Source: Hirudo medicinalis (taxonomy: Eukaryota > Annelida > Clitellata > Hirudinida > Hirudinidae). From it: a stretch of DNA of 64,000 nucleotides. Position numbers and translations under genes: made by a program. The stretch is taken from contig MPNW01000002.1 of assembly GCA_011800805.1 (NCBI GenBank), positions 150,249 to 214,248 on the forward strand, written 5' to 3'. This document shows positions 1 through 13,300 of this stretch, piece after piece; position 1 is the first letter of the stretch; the number at the start of each line of letters is the position of its first letter. The notes below the pieces were generated by a model that had not been told where the DNA came from, did not search any database, and saw nothing but the letters and a program-made list of their open reading frames with translations.

Positions 1-112
1 CCTTTCTAGATCGATTAACCCTCCTAGAAATATCTGAAATTGACAAATTCAAGTCTTTAATGGCCTTTATTTGTCCTTTTTCGATATCATTAAGTCTCTT
101 TCCAGAACCCAT
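1..112 (-). mobile_element. Tc1/mariner (Tc3-like) transposase, N-terminal fragment cut by window edge
   Basis: Reading the minus strand from an ATG at 112 gives an open frame of 37 codons to the edge of the window. It begins MGSGKRLNDIEKGQIKAI and continues into an LSISDISRRVNRSRK helix-turn-helix. This is the usual start of Tc3-type transposases, a homeodomain-like DNA-binding HTH that recognises the element's terminal repeats. No stop lies in the visible part. The catalytic domain, if present, is outside the window. I could not find a matching terminal inverted repeat to the right, so the element boundary is unknown. Confidence 0.75.
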
Positions 113-1104
113 CTATAATAACGTAAACTAACAGTATTTATATTACATAAGTGAGTTTTGGAAATGGAACCATTTATATAGAACCTTATTATAATAATCA
201 GCTTTTGTGAGTCCTGTAATAAAAATAATTTCCTGGACAGGAAGAGACCCCATGCTCAGCGTCGAAAACCAACATCGAAGGCATTTATCGATGAAATCCC
301 ACTAATATTCAAATTTTACTGTTCAATTTTATTGTATATTAATTAAATACGATTTTGTGAATGATATAAATGATATTTGAGTCAAAAATCAGCATTAATT
401 TAATAGATAACTGTTCAAATTGCGTGATTCTTGAACCTGGGCCAAATTTATGCAAAGCACTGTATGGATGGCCCTAAAGGGGAGCTGGAAAGGGGGCTTG
501 CCTTCCAAGCGGGCCCCAGGCCTCCCACAGGTTTAATCCGGCACTGGTGTAGTCCACTACTGCATTTTAATTATGATAGCTCAACACTTCTGAGCTTGAG
601 CACGAACGTGACCCATAACGCCGTGTGTAGGTTTTCTGCTCTTAATAAATTTGCTTAGTTACAGTATCCGTCAAATTTCAACTATATTACGAGTTTACAA
701 TCGTTGCCCACCAAAATATTTCAAATTTGACATCATCATCAAGAAGGAACTACACATCAAAAAACGTTTTGTCTTGCAACAGTTCGATGATAATTTTACT
801 TGAGTTTCGGTTGTGGTGCGCTCTGAGGGCGACTGCAAAACAGTCATAATAAGCTCCCACCAATGTCAATTTTACACCTTTATTTACTACTTAATGCAAG
901 ATATAATCAATTCGTTTTAGAATGCAGAATAAACGTAACATAGGTAACTGCGATCTCACCCAATCACGGATAAAAACAGACATTTATAACTGAACTACAA
1001 AAGTGAAAAAAGGTCCTCTCTAAACCACTCATAAAATTCCTCAAGCAGCAACAGTGTTGCTCATCAAGATGAACAAATAAATTAAATATACTCCATAAAA
1101 GCAT
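113..1104. other. Intergenic, 3' side of TTF2; GC-rich repeat-like patch at 431-660
   Basis: No convincing gene. About 431-660 is clearly richer in GC than its surroundings and contains runs such as GGGCCCCAGGCCTCCC followed by GGTTTAATCCGGCACTGG, which resembles a degraded tRNA B box; it is probably an old retroposon piece. The 75-codon open frame there has no recognisable protein character. A TTTATT at about 889 (AATAAA on the minus strand) could serve as the TTF2 polyadenylation signal. Confidence 0.4.
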
Positions 1105-4100
1105 TTAAAAAAATTTGATGTCTGATGATTTGTTGTTAAAAGGCATGCTTGATTCGATTCCAAAGAGTATTCGCAGATCTTTCAAAGAGAGTTTGGCTGA
1201 AGAACCACCAACCCTAGGATGAAAATATAAAATTTAAAAGAATACAAAATATGTATTTATGAAGCAATGCTTACCCTGTTAATACGTTGGTTGCAAGGTT
1301 CATCTTTCTTTGTTGTAACTGAGCAATTTTTTCTTCTATAGTTTCTTTGCAAACAAACCTGAAGTCACAACAAACCAACCAATATTACTTCTGAAGTATA
1401 TCAAAATAAGCAACTTATTGTAAACTTAGCAACATCCTTCACAATTTCATGCAGCATAATATTCCTAGATGTCAGCCAAAATAATGTGGATCAAATTTAA
1501 TCAAACTTGTGGATGAAAACATTCTTCTTCTGTCCAACTCTGTAAATCCTGTCACAAGCTTGTTGTTCCAATGCAGGGTTCCTAAATTACAAAATTAACA
1601 AACTGAATATCATCAGAGCAGAGCTAAGCTTTACTTTTACTTACCAGTGCATATCAATAATGTACAGATGACTACCACCTATTAGGTTGAGACCAGTTCC
1701 TCCTGCTCTCAAAGATAGCAGCATAACCTGTGATCGAATAAAATCTTATCTGACTAAACCGAGTGGGCCGCAAATGTAATGCTTGCTCACCTCAGGACCC
1801 TCAGGATCTGAATTGAAAGCATCAACAATTTCTGATCGTTTCTTGGGAGGGATATCCCCCTTTATTGTGCAGCATCGAAATTTGGATTTGGTTAGATGGT
1901 GACTCACAATGTCAAGCATCTTCGTCCACTGTGAAACTATCACACTATGTAGGTGTTGAACATAGGAGCATATCAATAATTGGACAATGAAATAAATGAA
2001 ATTGCTGAAATCAAATATCTTACCTTTTTATTGGTGATCCAACAACTTTGCAATCTTGTCGAACTTTTTCCATTATTTCCAACAAGAATTTGATCTTAAA
2101 AAAATTACATTACGGTACAATTCATTTGAATGAGATATCATTCAAAATACTTGCTCAGGCACAAATTGATACTCATCAAACAATAAGATAGAAAATATAG
2201 CTCAAAAACTGAAATTAATTCTTCATGAAACCTTTGTGCTGATGGCTTCCATGTCAAACAATGATGCCAGAGATGAATCAACATCCTGAACTGCACCAGC
2301 ACCTATGGACAAGGCACTCATTTGATCCACAAAATCTAAATCTAACTCTTCTGTCTTTAAATCTTCTACCTCAGCAGCCTTTTACGTAAAATGGTACAAA
2401 TTAGACTCATAACTCAAATTTCAATCAAAAGATTGTTAAATAAAACAACCTCCTTCATGAGATACGGATGGCAGCAAGACTGGCGCAGTCTCAACAGTAA
2501 CAACAACATTTGAGTTGCACTAGTTCCATTTTCACCTGCTTTCTCCTGGTTCTCTTGAATGATTCTTTTTACACCCAGCTCTTTGAATTTTATCCTCTCC
2601 TCATGTTCATCCAAATACTGCTGCAGCTTTGCCCTGCATTTAAATAACTTTTTATTCCAAGATTTGAGGATATTGACTTCAGCCCTTCCAAAGGCATTCT
2701 GCTTGCATGCTGGGTTGCACATGAACATGATGCACAATGACTTATTTTTAGTAAATTGCAGTAATGCAATCCTTGCACACCAATATTAACATTGGCTTCA
2801 CCTAAATTTCACTTTAAATTTAAGAATTCAGCACTGTCAAGGTTATGAACCTGGATTTTGTGAAAATTTTATCATAAATTTTGCGCTCTTCTTTTGACAG
2901 ACTAATATCATGAAGCTTGTATTCCTTTGGAGGCAGTGAAACCTGAAACATCACTCAAAAAGTAGCTTAACTCAAAGTCAGATAAAATAGAACACTCCAA
3001 CCAACCAGAGAATTGCCAGTGGTTGAACATTTTTGCTCTTTAGTTCTTCTCAACATTAGAACCTTAATGATCATATTTAGTCGACCTTCACCATATTCTG
3101 AAACAACAGCCAATGAATCAGAATATGAATTGTGTATGGATTAAGAAAATGTGGCTTTGAAAAGAACTCCACGAATCAAAACTCAGAAAAAGTCAATAAA
3201 AATATAACTTTTGTCTGAGCATGCTCAAATAAAAAGCAAATTAAGAAATATTACTTGATTTATTGTCAACATGTCTTTTCCAAAGCCTATAGTCATCAAA
3301 AGGTGAGCATCTCAAAAACCTGTAACATCAAGGAAGATAATAAAATGTAACAAATAAAACATAAATTAGGTATTACCTCAATAGAGAATAAACATCTGAA
3401 AGATCGTTATGGATTGGAGTTCCAGAGAGGATCCATCTGACATCCGCCCTTAACCGGCATGCAGACAGGGCTGTGACACTCTTGCGGTTCTTTATAGAGT
3501 GACCTTCATCCAAAATAATTCTCTGCCAATGAATTCTAAGAAGAGGAGAAGAAGACTGCTCCAAAGCACCACTTTCATCCTGAAGAAATCATTTGTTGGA
3601 CATAAGATCCTGAAGTCTTATTAATAAAACAAACAATATTAATGTTATCTTATCACCTTATCACTGCAAGGTTCTTCACTGAGTTTCTTTTTGTCGCCTG
3701 CTCCAACCTCTGAACTGACGATGTTATACGTCGTCAACACGACATCGGCTCTCAGCAATCTTTAATAGTGCTTTATTAGAACCAATGAAAACTAAGTAAA
3801 ATAGAAAAGATTGCAACTAACTTATTAATGTTCTCCTTCCTGGTTGGTCCATGATATATGAAAACTTTTAATAATCCACTTCTGACTCTTTTTTCTATCT
3901 CACCTTCCCACTGGTGAATGAGGGATGCCGGGCATATCACTAAAGTGGAACTGCTTGGAAGGGCTGAAAAGCATATCAATTCATCAAAAAAGAAATTTGT
4001 TTAATGTTATCCTAAGCTTGTCCACTCACAGCACTTGGATTTGTCCAACCACTCAGAAGGCTGAGAAATTTCTTTGCAGTTTGCTTCATTTTGCTTTATT

Positions 4101-5920
4101 ATCAATGAAATCATAGTCAATGTTTTGCCCAGTCCCATGTCATCAGCTGTAAAAGGCTTATAAATTACTTTTATATTGTCTATATAACTTTGCATTGTCA
4201 ACTCACCTAAAATTCCTCCTCTTGGAGTTTGAAGTTCTCTCCAAGCCAACCATGCAAGGGCCTGCTTCTGGTGAAGCATGAGTTCAACATTGAGACCGCT
4301 AGGTCCTTCCACTTCGGCAGTGGATGCCGGGCAAGATTCCAGCTGACTGCAAATTCATTTAATATAACGAAAGCTTATCACCAATTAATGAGATTCATCT
4401 CCAAACACAATTTGTTGAGCACCAAGAATCAAGGCTAATATTTAACATCATTTTAGAATAAAATAAAGTACAAATATAGCAAAACAAACACATGTAAATT
4501 GTTGATGGCATCAGATATAGGACCACCCAACTCCCTCGGACCTGTTGTGCCTAGAACTGAACTGGGTCGGTCTAACAAAAATCAAACAAAACAGCATGAA
4601 GAGCAATCACAAAGTAAACAGACAAGCTTACGGTTTCCAACTGAAGCCTGACTTTGCAAGGGCATCGGATCAGTACATTTCACAGTATGTTCTTGAGTGA
4701 ATATCTCTAGAAAAAATGTAGGTTAATAAGCCATCCAAAATAATCTTAACGAATCTTTCCAACCAGATGGTGATCTCTCCTTTTTAACATTTTGCTCATC
4801 TATTTTTTCATCATTTGTCAACTTCATATATTCAAGTGCTTTTGTCATCTTTTCCACAGTAAATCTAATTTTTTCTCCTCCATCTGGCAATTTAGCCAAA
4901 TTCAATGTTCTCAATAAGCTCTAAATATGAACAAATTGGACATTCAGAATTATTACAATTATTCAGAATTCAAAATTAATGGCTCATACCTTCTGACCAG
5001 CAAGATCCACTTCCAAATCCGATATGGAGTATTTCTTTATGTAAGCATCAAATTCAGATGTGTCAACAGGCTCAAGTGGAACAGCATTTATGATATTTTT
5101 AAATTCAGTTTGAACGATAGATCCTTCTCCATAACTTTTTGTGATTAACTTTCTCTCCCCAGAAATAAATTGACTCTCCTTACTCTCAACTATTTTTACA
5201 ACATCATCATCACTGTCATCACTTTCACTTGTTCCTTTTATCAGTTTATTTTCTCTAAAAGAATTATTGGCAGAGGTTGCTTCGTTATTTAGAGATTTCA
5301 CCCTTGAAAGTTGTTTGTCTCCAATGGAATTAACACTTTTGCCATCATCAGGTTGCTATAAAAGAAAAAGTGTTATTCGACAAACATGAAGAAAACAAAT
5401 ACGTTTTACTTACAACCAGCATGGAGCCACACCACCTCCTAGTCATGTCATACATTTGGCATCTGTAGCTTAGTCTGATATAGGGTACATAAAAATGATG
5501 TCAAAGCTTGTACTAGAATTTGTGATTTTATTTAGACATGAGATATATCTCACCTTATCTCTTTGCTTTGTTCATCAATAAATGGTTTGCTTAACCCAAC
5601 ATAGTTTTCAACATGAACAGGACATTTCATTGGTTTTATTCCACTGCAACGGAGTTAAAACCATCGTGATTGTTGTCAAATTTATTTGTAAGAAACAAAA
5701 ATACTAACTTTGCAGGTTTGCTAAACTTACATTTTCCCCTAGAACAGACGTAAAAACTTTTCAGATAGGTTTCACGCTTTGTAAGTCCAGTTTTTATATA
5801 ACAGGTTTCTCCTACAAAAAAAAAAATTAAGATGTTCAGACATTCCATGTAGTATTTGTGGTACTGTATGAACATACCGTGTTCGCACTTAATTATTTCA
5901 TAAGTGCTCTCCATATCCAT
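1105..5920 (-). CDS. TTF2: Transcription termination factor 2-like SNF2 ATPase (lodestar/TTF2 family), about 24 exons
   Basis: TTF2 is a double-stranded-DNA-dependent ATPase that releases RNA polymerase II transcripts, notably at mitosis. The minus-strand exons give, in order: an N-terminal GRF-type zinc finger ([13 protein letters not shown] at 5811-5920, then SFYVC and RRWCG further on); an acidic, low-complexity linker (about 4990-5355); then the full SNF2 core. Visible motifs are [10 protein letters not shown] (about 4130), Ia [14 protein letters not shown] (about 3940), II ILDEGH (about 3510), [11 protein letters not shown] (about 3410), [12 protein letters not shown] (about 1930), V AGGTGLNL (about 1690) and [13 protein letters not shown] (about 1540). 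The C-terminus [13 protein letters not shown] is the family signature, followed by about 16 extra residues. Motif II is DEGH rather than DEAH, as in some Rad54-like enzymes. The ATG at 5920 (or 5914) is the first in frame; an upstream TTG extension is unlikely. Introns are mostly under 200 bp. Reading frame is intact throughout what I could join. Confidence 0.9.
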
Positions 5921-6411
5921 ATAAATATAAAGCTTCGAAAGTGGCAAGACGAACAACTAATATAAATACTCCCACTGGTTATTTTCGATGAGTCGAAAAT
6001 TAGCGCGTAAGCCATGCAAAAAGTGAAGCAATCGAGTTTTTGGAACTTAATTGATATGTAACATTAAATTGCTAAATAATAATTAAATAAATATTTAAAA
6101 TTTTTATATCTCAATTTGTAAATTTTATGTAAATCATGCGCATGAATATATATTGTAATGTACATATTACATTCTTAAATAAAAATCTTTTTAATTAATT
6201 AACCATTTCTATTTATAACTACAATTTATTAATTTCTAAACTTCTTTAATGACAATTAATCCAACAATAATTCGTCATGTCAAAGGTAATGTCCAGGCTG
6301 CCCGAATGTCACTTTATCGTGCCTATTATTACAGAAATCATGAACCGATGATTTTCTTCATTTTCCTTTGCCATTGGGGATGTAGAGAATTGTTTTGAGG
6401 AACAAGATAAA

Positions 6412-6546
6412 GCCAGGGCACCGACAGAAATTTCCCTAAGCTATATCAATTTGGTAATGGAAAGCAAAAGAAAAAAAGTTCATGATATTAATTTCAATAC
6501 TTTAAGATCCGGCAGGCCCCTCTAGGCGACCCCTGGATAAAGCCTT
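6412..6546 (-). repeat. Dispersed interspersed repeat, copy 1
   Basis: Its reverse complement matches 50529-50700 over roughly 130 bp. Shared segments include GCTTTTCCATTACCAAAT, then GAAATTTCTGTCGG followed by a GC-rich GGCCCT-like end, and TTATCCAG/TCATCCAG near the other end. No coding potential is seen. It may be the terminus of a larger transposon; the class is unknown. Confidence 0.65.
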
Positions 6547-6659
6547 CAACATTGTGTTGAGTAGCAGCATAAAAACATAAACTGTGCTTTCTAAAGCAAT
6601 TGCTTCGCATAAGGAAAAATAAGAGGTTGATTATGGAGACAAGTGGAAGTCAGTAATTT

Positions 6660-7140
6660 TTTTTAGATGTTTTGTTTTTCATCTAATATTTAATCTCGTT
6701 GGTCCAGATGTGTGCACAATTCCTGACATGATTTAGAAATGGAGCAAGAGGTTTACTGCGGCAGAAAATTCGGAGAGTTTTCGTAATAGTCTTGTAACGT
6801 TTACTGTCAAACGTCAAAAAACATAACAAGGCCAAGATCTAAATCAATATGGCGTAAAATGACGCGAGGGTGCGACACTATAGGGACTATATATCCAAAG
6901 GCTATATCAATACCATATCCATTCTCATTATCCTTGCTAAGAATCGCCTTGAAAACGCCTTTATTTCCAACAGGACAATTCACATCTCAAAGGAGACGAT
7001 AGCATTTTTCAAGAAGAAAAAGTGAATGGCCAGATTGTTCTCGGGAAGACTTAAATCCTACAGAAAATATTTGGGGACTCTTTGTAATGGACTCTTACTA
7101 TCAGCAAGTATACCATAACGGAAAACAATAGAAATTGAAA
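6660..7140 (+). pseudogene. Degenerate Tc1/mariner transposase remnant
   Basis: Scattered blocks in different frames match the DDE domain of Tc3-like transposases: FNLVGPD near 6695, FQQDN near 6970 (second catalytic Asp), and 7024-7131 reading EWPDCSREDLNPTENIWG, with the third acidic residue (Glu) in PTEN, then YYQQVYHNGKQ and a stop. Frameshifts and stops lie between blocks, so it cannot be functional. It abuts a LINE fragment on the opposite strand. Confidence 0.7.
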
Positions 7141-7159
7141 TTCCTTATGAAGAGCGCCA

Positions 7160-7500
7160 GCAGGGATCCTCAGAGAGGCAGCCCCTTCGCCGAATTTTTT
7201 GGCCCTGAAACCTCTGACGTTCTCCGGGGCCGCATCCGCTGATCAGGCGGATGTCTTACTGGCATTACTGAATCTTCCCAATCACGCGTCAGGCCTTTTG
7301 CCGCTTTCTCTGAGCACCTGGGGATAGTGCCTTAATCTTTCTAAGTCTGCTGCTATCTCCCAGTCTTTGGCATTATCGAGGAGATTTTTCCTCGGGGTCC
7401 TGCATTTGTTCCTTGCGAACCGGGAGGCACCTTCGCGCAGGATGTACTTCCATCCTTCTCTGAGGGACTGATTCCAGTGATTTGGCGCTAGAGTAAGCTG
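7160..7500 (-). mobile_element. Non-LTR retrotransposon (LINE) coding remnant
   Basis: A GC-rich island. The minus strand 7482-7282 is open for 66 codons: NHWNQSLREGWKYILREG, then later AKDWEIAADLERLRHYPQ and ending GKRPDA before a stop. The pattern (D)DW..xxDL...YPQV...RPDA resembles the region downstream of reverse transcriptase in several invertebrate LINE polyproteins. Sequence beyond the stop still reads as coding-like in other frames to about 7160. Family assignment is by remembered pattern only. Confidence 0.45.
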
Positions 7501-8589
7501 TTTTCATGGCTTCTGTCACAACTTTCAGGACATGGTTAATATTTAATTGTTATGGAATTGAATGGGACGATAGTTTCCCGAAGCCGGGAAAACCTGCGAA
7601 AAGAATACCCGGAACAATTGGTGGCATCAATGATATCAAGATGTGTTAAAATATTAGAAAGGGAGGGATACATTACATCATATTGACATTTCGTTTTAAT
7701 TAACATAATCATTTGGAACGCTTATTGTTGTCTTACATCACAGGAAGCTTAAAGACATGACGAATGCGAAAAATGATTTTAACGCATATTTCCAGAATTT
7801 AGCATCAGATCATAAAACAAATTTCTGAATTAATAAACTTTTTAATAAACTTTTTACATCAAATAACACACTAAAAGTTGGGCTTCAAAAAATAATTAAG
7901 ACAAAACGTATCATAAAAAATCATAGCACTCTTAATAATATGCCGACCTCTGTAGATGTAAAACCCTCACGTCCACGGAATTCTACAACACAATGTATTT
8001 TGAAATGTCCATATTGTTAGCATCTCTAGAATAATCCCGTATGTGATTGCTCTGACAAATTTATAATTTTATAAAATGTTTGCTTTTAGTGGAGGCAAAA
8101 CTGATAATTTGATGCTATTTGTCTAAAATATCAGTAGCAAAATATTTAACCAAGGCAATTAATACGTTGTACATGAGTTAATGATATGTCCAGTAAAATC
8201 GCATTGTGTAACATGTCAATATTTCTGACAAATGACAAGAGATTCTCTTTATTTGCAATATTTTTTACGTTAGTTGGAATTTTATATTTAAATGCTTTTT
8301 AAAAAACCCACTTTTAAAATAATTGCATGCTATGTGCCCGACTGATTTTTATGCATGAGGATTGCATAAAAGGCGGATGTTGGTGATGTCGCTATAGAAA
8401 CTCTGCTAGATGCGAATTATGTCCGATGGTAGGTCTTCTGTAAAATATTGAAATTAGTTTTGCATCTATCATGTCATTGTAAAAAGAAGACGATTTAATG
8501 CGCACGTCAAACCAACCATAGAAAACTAACTTTAGAGAGAAAATGACTTGACATTTCTTCAGAACAATTTCGGTTGGATTTAGACAAAA

Positions 8590-9384
8590 ATGTCACATAC
8601 TTCAAGATATTCTCGTATACCGGTGCCCATTAAAGCAACCGTTGAAAAAGAAAAGCCAAGAGGGAAAATTAGTGAACGAACAAAGCTGCCAAATATATAT
8701 AACAGTTACAATTCGAATGTGTTCAAGAAAAATGCATCTCAAAGTAGATTGGATGAATTCATTAATGTAGATTTTGTAAATGATTCAGGAACTGATGGAC
8801 CACGGCCTGGGTCAATGAATAACCCACCCACGTCAACAATGCACGATTTTTCAATAAAAAGATATCATTCAACAGGCCAAGTTTATCCAAGGAGTTTTGA
8901 TGCAAAAACAAACATCCTGAAAGAAAATCAAACAACCTGGCCGATCATGAAAGAAGAAAACTTTAATGAAGGATATCTGAAGATGCAAGGAATTATGAAT
9001 GCAAAAAGGGAAGACTTATTAAGAAAAAGAGGAGATATAAGAAGGTTGGGTAGACAGCCACTGCCACCAATCTCCAGACAACACCAGGATAGCTTTTCAA
9101 GGAATTCAAATTCTGATGAATGGGAGTCAGGTTCTGACAGCTCTTATGGCTTTGATACCAGAGGAAACACTGGCTGTAGTGAAACTTCTGAAACTTACCT
9201 CAGAAATCTTAGGGTAAGCAATTTTTCCATTTTATCACATGATTACTAAAACGTTTTTGTAATTCTTTAGCATTGTAACATATCGAGCCAAGACAAACAT
9301 TTTAACGACGATGAAGTTAAGAATTCTGATAGTTTTATAAGTGGAAAAGGGAAATCTAAAAGAAACAAGAGGAACATCTACTGA
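8590..9384 (+). CDS. Uncharacterised basic, Ser/Asn-rich protein with an N-terminal SxIP motif (two exons)
   Basis: Exon 1 is 8590-9213 and ends at an AGG|GTAAGC donor; exon 2 is 9271-9384, after TTCTTTAG, and ends in TGA. The 57 bp intron is phase 0, and the product is 245 residues. I do not recognise the family. The protein looks disordered: rich in Ser, Asn, Lys and Arg, no membrane segment, no zinc-binding pattern. Residues about 6-15 read RYSRIPVPIK: an SxIP sequence in a basic, proline-containing context, the type that binds EB proteins at microtubule plus ends. A conserved-looking block is NAKREDLLRKRGDIRRLG near residues 138-155. The tail is strongly basic (KGKSKRNKRN). AATAAA at about 9392 follows the stop closely. 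The start is the first ATG after a long stretch without one in frame. Function is inference only. Confidence 0.75.
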
Positions 9385-10347
9385 CATTGGAAAATAAAAC
9401 TACTCACATTGCCTCTTCAAGTAGAATTTATCAGTTCACAATATTATTTCTTGAAAATTTTTTAATATTAGAATTATCATGGTGCCCTGACTACTTTTTG
9501 TGAAATTGCTAAACATTGGTTGTGATGTGCCAAGTTTTGAATATTTTCTATACTTGTGATTTGCTTTTTATGATTAGGTTTATGATAGGTGACTCATTGG
9601 TTTAACTGCAAAACTATTTCAATTAGTGTTGGCAAAATTACTATAGGAGTTTCCGTTTAATGAACTAGGTCTCATTTGTATTCAACAAAATATGATGCTG
9701 GAAAGATTTGAACTTCATTCATGTTTGATCAACTCCTTTGCAGGTAACGGAAGGCAATGTATTGTTATGCGACGTAAAACAATCGGCAGTCATATGTTTG
9801 CGACGAATGAACACGGAAAGATTAAAAATTTTGAGAATTTCCTTGTATTAAACTTACAATTTATAGTAGGCCTTAAGATTCAGGGCCAAAGTGCTTACAT
9901 ATCGCATGTAGACTTTGTGCTGCTAAAGTATTGCACGTATTTAAAGATATTTCAAGACTGCAAAGAAGATACTTCCTAGGAGCAATATTGCTTCAGGAGA
10001 GTTCTTGAAAGAGAACAAACGAAAGGAGTGATTTAATTTAAAAATTAATGACATCGGTGGAATCCTGCACACTAAAGGAAAAAGAAACACGGCGCCCTGT
10101 TAACATTCATCACAACTTGATATCAACAACGAAATGATTGAGATTCGAAAAATGTCTGAACACTCGAGTCCAGAAAATAGAAACTATTTGTTATAAACTA
10201 AAGTAAGTCATTCAAGAACCGATTACTAAAAATCAGAATATCATACATTATTCAACAATTAAAGATGATCATTAAACGTTTTCCATCATGAAGATGTAAG
10301 AGGTAGAATGAAGTCATCATTCGAGGAGCAATATGGTTGAAGATTTC
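9385..10347. other. Convergent intergenic region; weak 95-codon ORF at 9692-9979 (+)
   Basis: Lies between the 3' ends of the 8590 gene (+) and the Shank-like gene (-), so it should hold both 3' UTRs. The plus-strand frame 9692-9979 has no recognisable domain and unconvincing composition; I do not call it a gene. The rest shows no structure I can name. Confidence 0.5.
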
Positions 10348-13300
10348 TTAATTCTGTTCCAATATGTCTCTTCTTTTCATAATGGCTGCTAGCAATTCTT
10401 CTTGACCGTTATTGCCTGAGAATGTCTTGGCCTGATGTCGAATAAGAGGTGGAGGAGGTAATGGATAGTTGGGTGAATATGAGTGGGAAGAGAAGTCAGC
10501 GGGTGGCGGAGGCGGAGGCGGGGATACTGGTGGACTGCAAAGTGAGTTCATTTTCTTTGAACCCAGGGTAGACGTCTTGAAGGAACTCGGAAAAACTGGA
10601 GGAGGCGGAATAAAAGTAAAAGAAGGTTTGCTGAATGAAGTTGTCTGAGTTTCATTTTGAGCGAAGCCCTTAATACCATGTACCTTCTGATTGAGTGAAG
10701 AACAATTTTGAGTTTCTGAAGATTTTAATGTTAAAAAAGTTTGGGGTGGATTTTTAGTGGACGAAAGTTCAAGTCGTGGCTTTGTCGGAAGTGTAGTCAC
10801 GTGATCTCTGGGTGCTGCTGAATTGGCTGGAACAATTTTTGAAGTCACACGATGAGGTGTTTGAAAACTCGAAACTGGCTTGAAACAAAGTCTTGTGGGT
10901 TCCGTTGAATTAAAATAATTATCTTCATCAAGTGCTGGACAATTTGAGTTCACCGGAGGGCTGAAGATGTTTGGTGGCTTTTCAGGCATTACCGTAACGT
11001 TCACGTCTTTTGATTTTGAGATATCGCTAATTCTTGATTTGTTTTCATATTTTGAATTCATTTGCTCTTCTTTCATTTTTCTTTCAATCTCCCAATCATT
11101 CATGTAGATATCATCTGCTTGTGCATCTAGTACGTCTCCATGCGATTGCCTTCTCAAAGGAACTTCATGGAATCCGCTATCCAATTGGCTGAGGACATCA
11201 GAGGAAGATGGTCTCTTGAAGAATGAGGTTTTCTTTTTTGTCTCCACAGATAGAGATTTGATGGGTTGGGATTTTATTGTGACGTTCTTTAGAGATTTCA
11301 TCACGTTTTGTGGGTTGTTGGGCATGGAATTAGGACGGGACTCGTGAGTGGGAGTGACGTCAGCATCAAATTCAAATTGTTGATCTGCTGAACCTGGACA
11401 ATCGTAATGTAGAACAGTGTATGTCATATAGAGTCATATTGATACTAGATTTTATAAATTACTATAAAGCCATGTAGTTTCAGTTTAATTTACTCTAATC
11501 ATCATCATGTGATCGTACCGGTGCTGTGGTTTTCACTGTTGTTACTTCTGACTGAGCTACAATCATTGCAAAGCTTTGTGGCACATTCCCAGTTTATGTT
11601 GGTAACACTTTGGTGCAAGTAAGGTGTACTCAGGCTCAACTTGTTCATCTTGGACAGAAGTAGACTGTTTCGGTCACTTCTCTTCAGAGTCAATCTACTT
11701 TTTTCGTTGTACATTGGAAGTTCATTCGAAATGACTGGATAAATGGAAAACAAAATTGTGGTGCATACAATATTTAAATTACCATAACCTCTTTAATTAA
11801 TCTCTATTTATCACTATAAGTGACAAGTTACCATAACTTTTGCAATTCTCGTGACAAAAGTGACGTAGAACTTTTGCACAAAAAGGTCATTCGATAGTTT
11901 ACTGATGGTTCCTGGTTTGTAAAATGTTGCTTTCAAGAAAAATTAATTCGTTATGACGGACGTTTGGCTCTTCCGTCTCCAGGATGATCGACTCTATCCT
12001 TTTGAAGCCTTTTGAACTAATGATTTCACAAAACCGGCCAAACGAGAGTACATATGATACAAAAAGACAATAAATTAGCAAAATGTTTTATATTGGATTA
12101 AAACAAAAACTAAAGATCAAGAGATCAATTCCAATCTGTAAGAGGCCTGAAGATCAAATCATTTTTCAGGAAAGGTTGACAAACATTTTTAATCTTCTAA
12201 AGAGTACGGGAAGGTTTGTTTACTAACAGACATTAACACAAAAAGTTGTGTGTTTATAATATTCAGATCATTAAGAGACTTGTGAATTATTGTCAATTTG
12301 ATAAGTTTATTCGCAATAATTTTGCGAATGGAGGAGGGAGCACGAGTATATGGTGAAAATATGATCCATAAAGCAACAACAACAAGAATCAGTGACCTAC
12401 CGACATCTCGAGGCATATGAGATTCAATGACCATTTTAAGCTTGTCATTTTTGTAGAAGCTGGCAAGATCTTGCGCCGACTGATTCAAACTATTTTTGAT
12501 GTTTTTATCAGCTCCTCTGAACAGCAACAGTCTGGCACATTCCTCCTATTCCGGTAAATTAAGTAATAACGACAATTCATATTTTGCTAATTTAGTTTAT
12601 AGCTGATCTCTGTTTACTGTACAAGATAATCAATAACCTAATATCAACTGACCTCATAAACCATATTAATTTCGCTAATTATACATCCAGAGGACATCGT
12701 AGAGGAAATCAATTTAAACTTAAGCCCGAATTTTATTAAATAGACAGTACTAAATACTTTTTCGCTAATCGCATAATCTAAATTTGGAACTCTCCCAATA
12801 ACATCGATTCATCCACAACCTACAGTCGATTCACCTGCCTCATCAATGAACACGATCTTACTCCCTTCCTTTTGTACAAATGACATATTAGTCACATCTC
12901 TCATAAAAAAATTTCTCGTTTGTTTGCTTGTGAGCAGGTAAGAGGCACTCCTCTGCTCACTTTTAAAATAAATAATAAAAATAAATTATTTTATTTTGAT
13001 CCTTAAAAGAGCTTTCTTTCTCGAGTCATTGGTTACAATGAATAAGAATGTTACCTGGTTTTTCATTGCACAAATATGAAGCGGCGTGTTTCCGCTCAAA
13101 TTAACAGAATTCATATCAGCTCCGTAGGTTATCAGAAGGTCGAGGTGCTGCACTCTTCCATTCTTGCAGACCTGAGTTGTGAGTACATAAAAATTATTCA
13201 ATAAAAATCTTACAATGACTTTAAAAATATAATGAGAAATTTAAATATTTCTCACTTGGTGAATTTCGGAATTTCCCTCAATATCTGTGATGCCGAGAAT

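Larger units (their letters stand above)
5921..8589. other. Intergenic region dominated by transposon debris
   Basis: Separates the divergent TTF2 and the gene at 8590. It holds a dispersed repeat (6412-6546), a Tc1/mariner remnant (6660-7140) and a GC-rich LINE remnant (7160-7500), listed separately. From about 7560 to 8589 I see only AT-rich sequence without protein-like frames; the last few hundred bases presumably carry the promoter and 5' leader of the next gene. Confidence 0.6.

Noticed and set aside
5921..5956. N-terminal extension of TTF2 upstream of the ATG at 5920
   Set aside because: It would need a TTG start; the first true ATG lies right before the GRF zinc finger, as in relatives.
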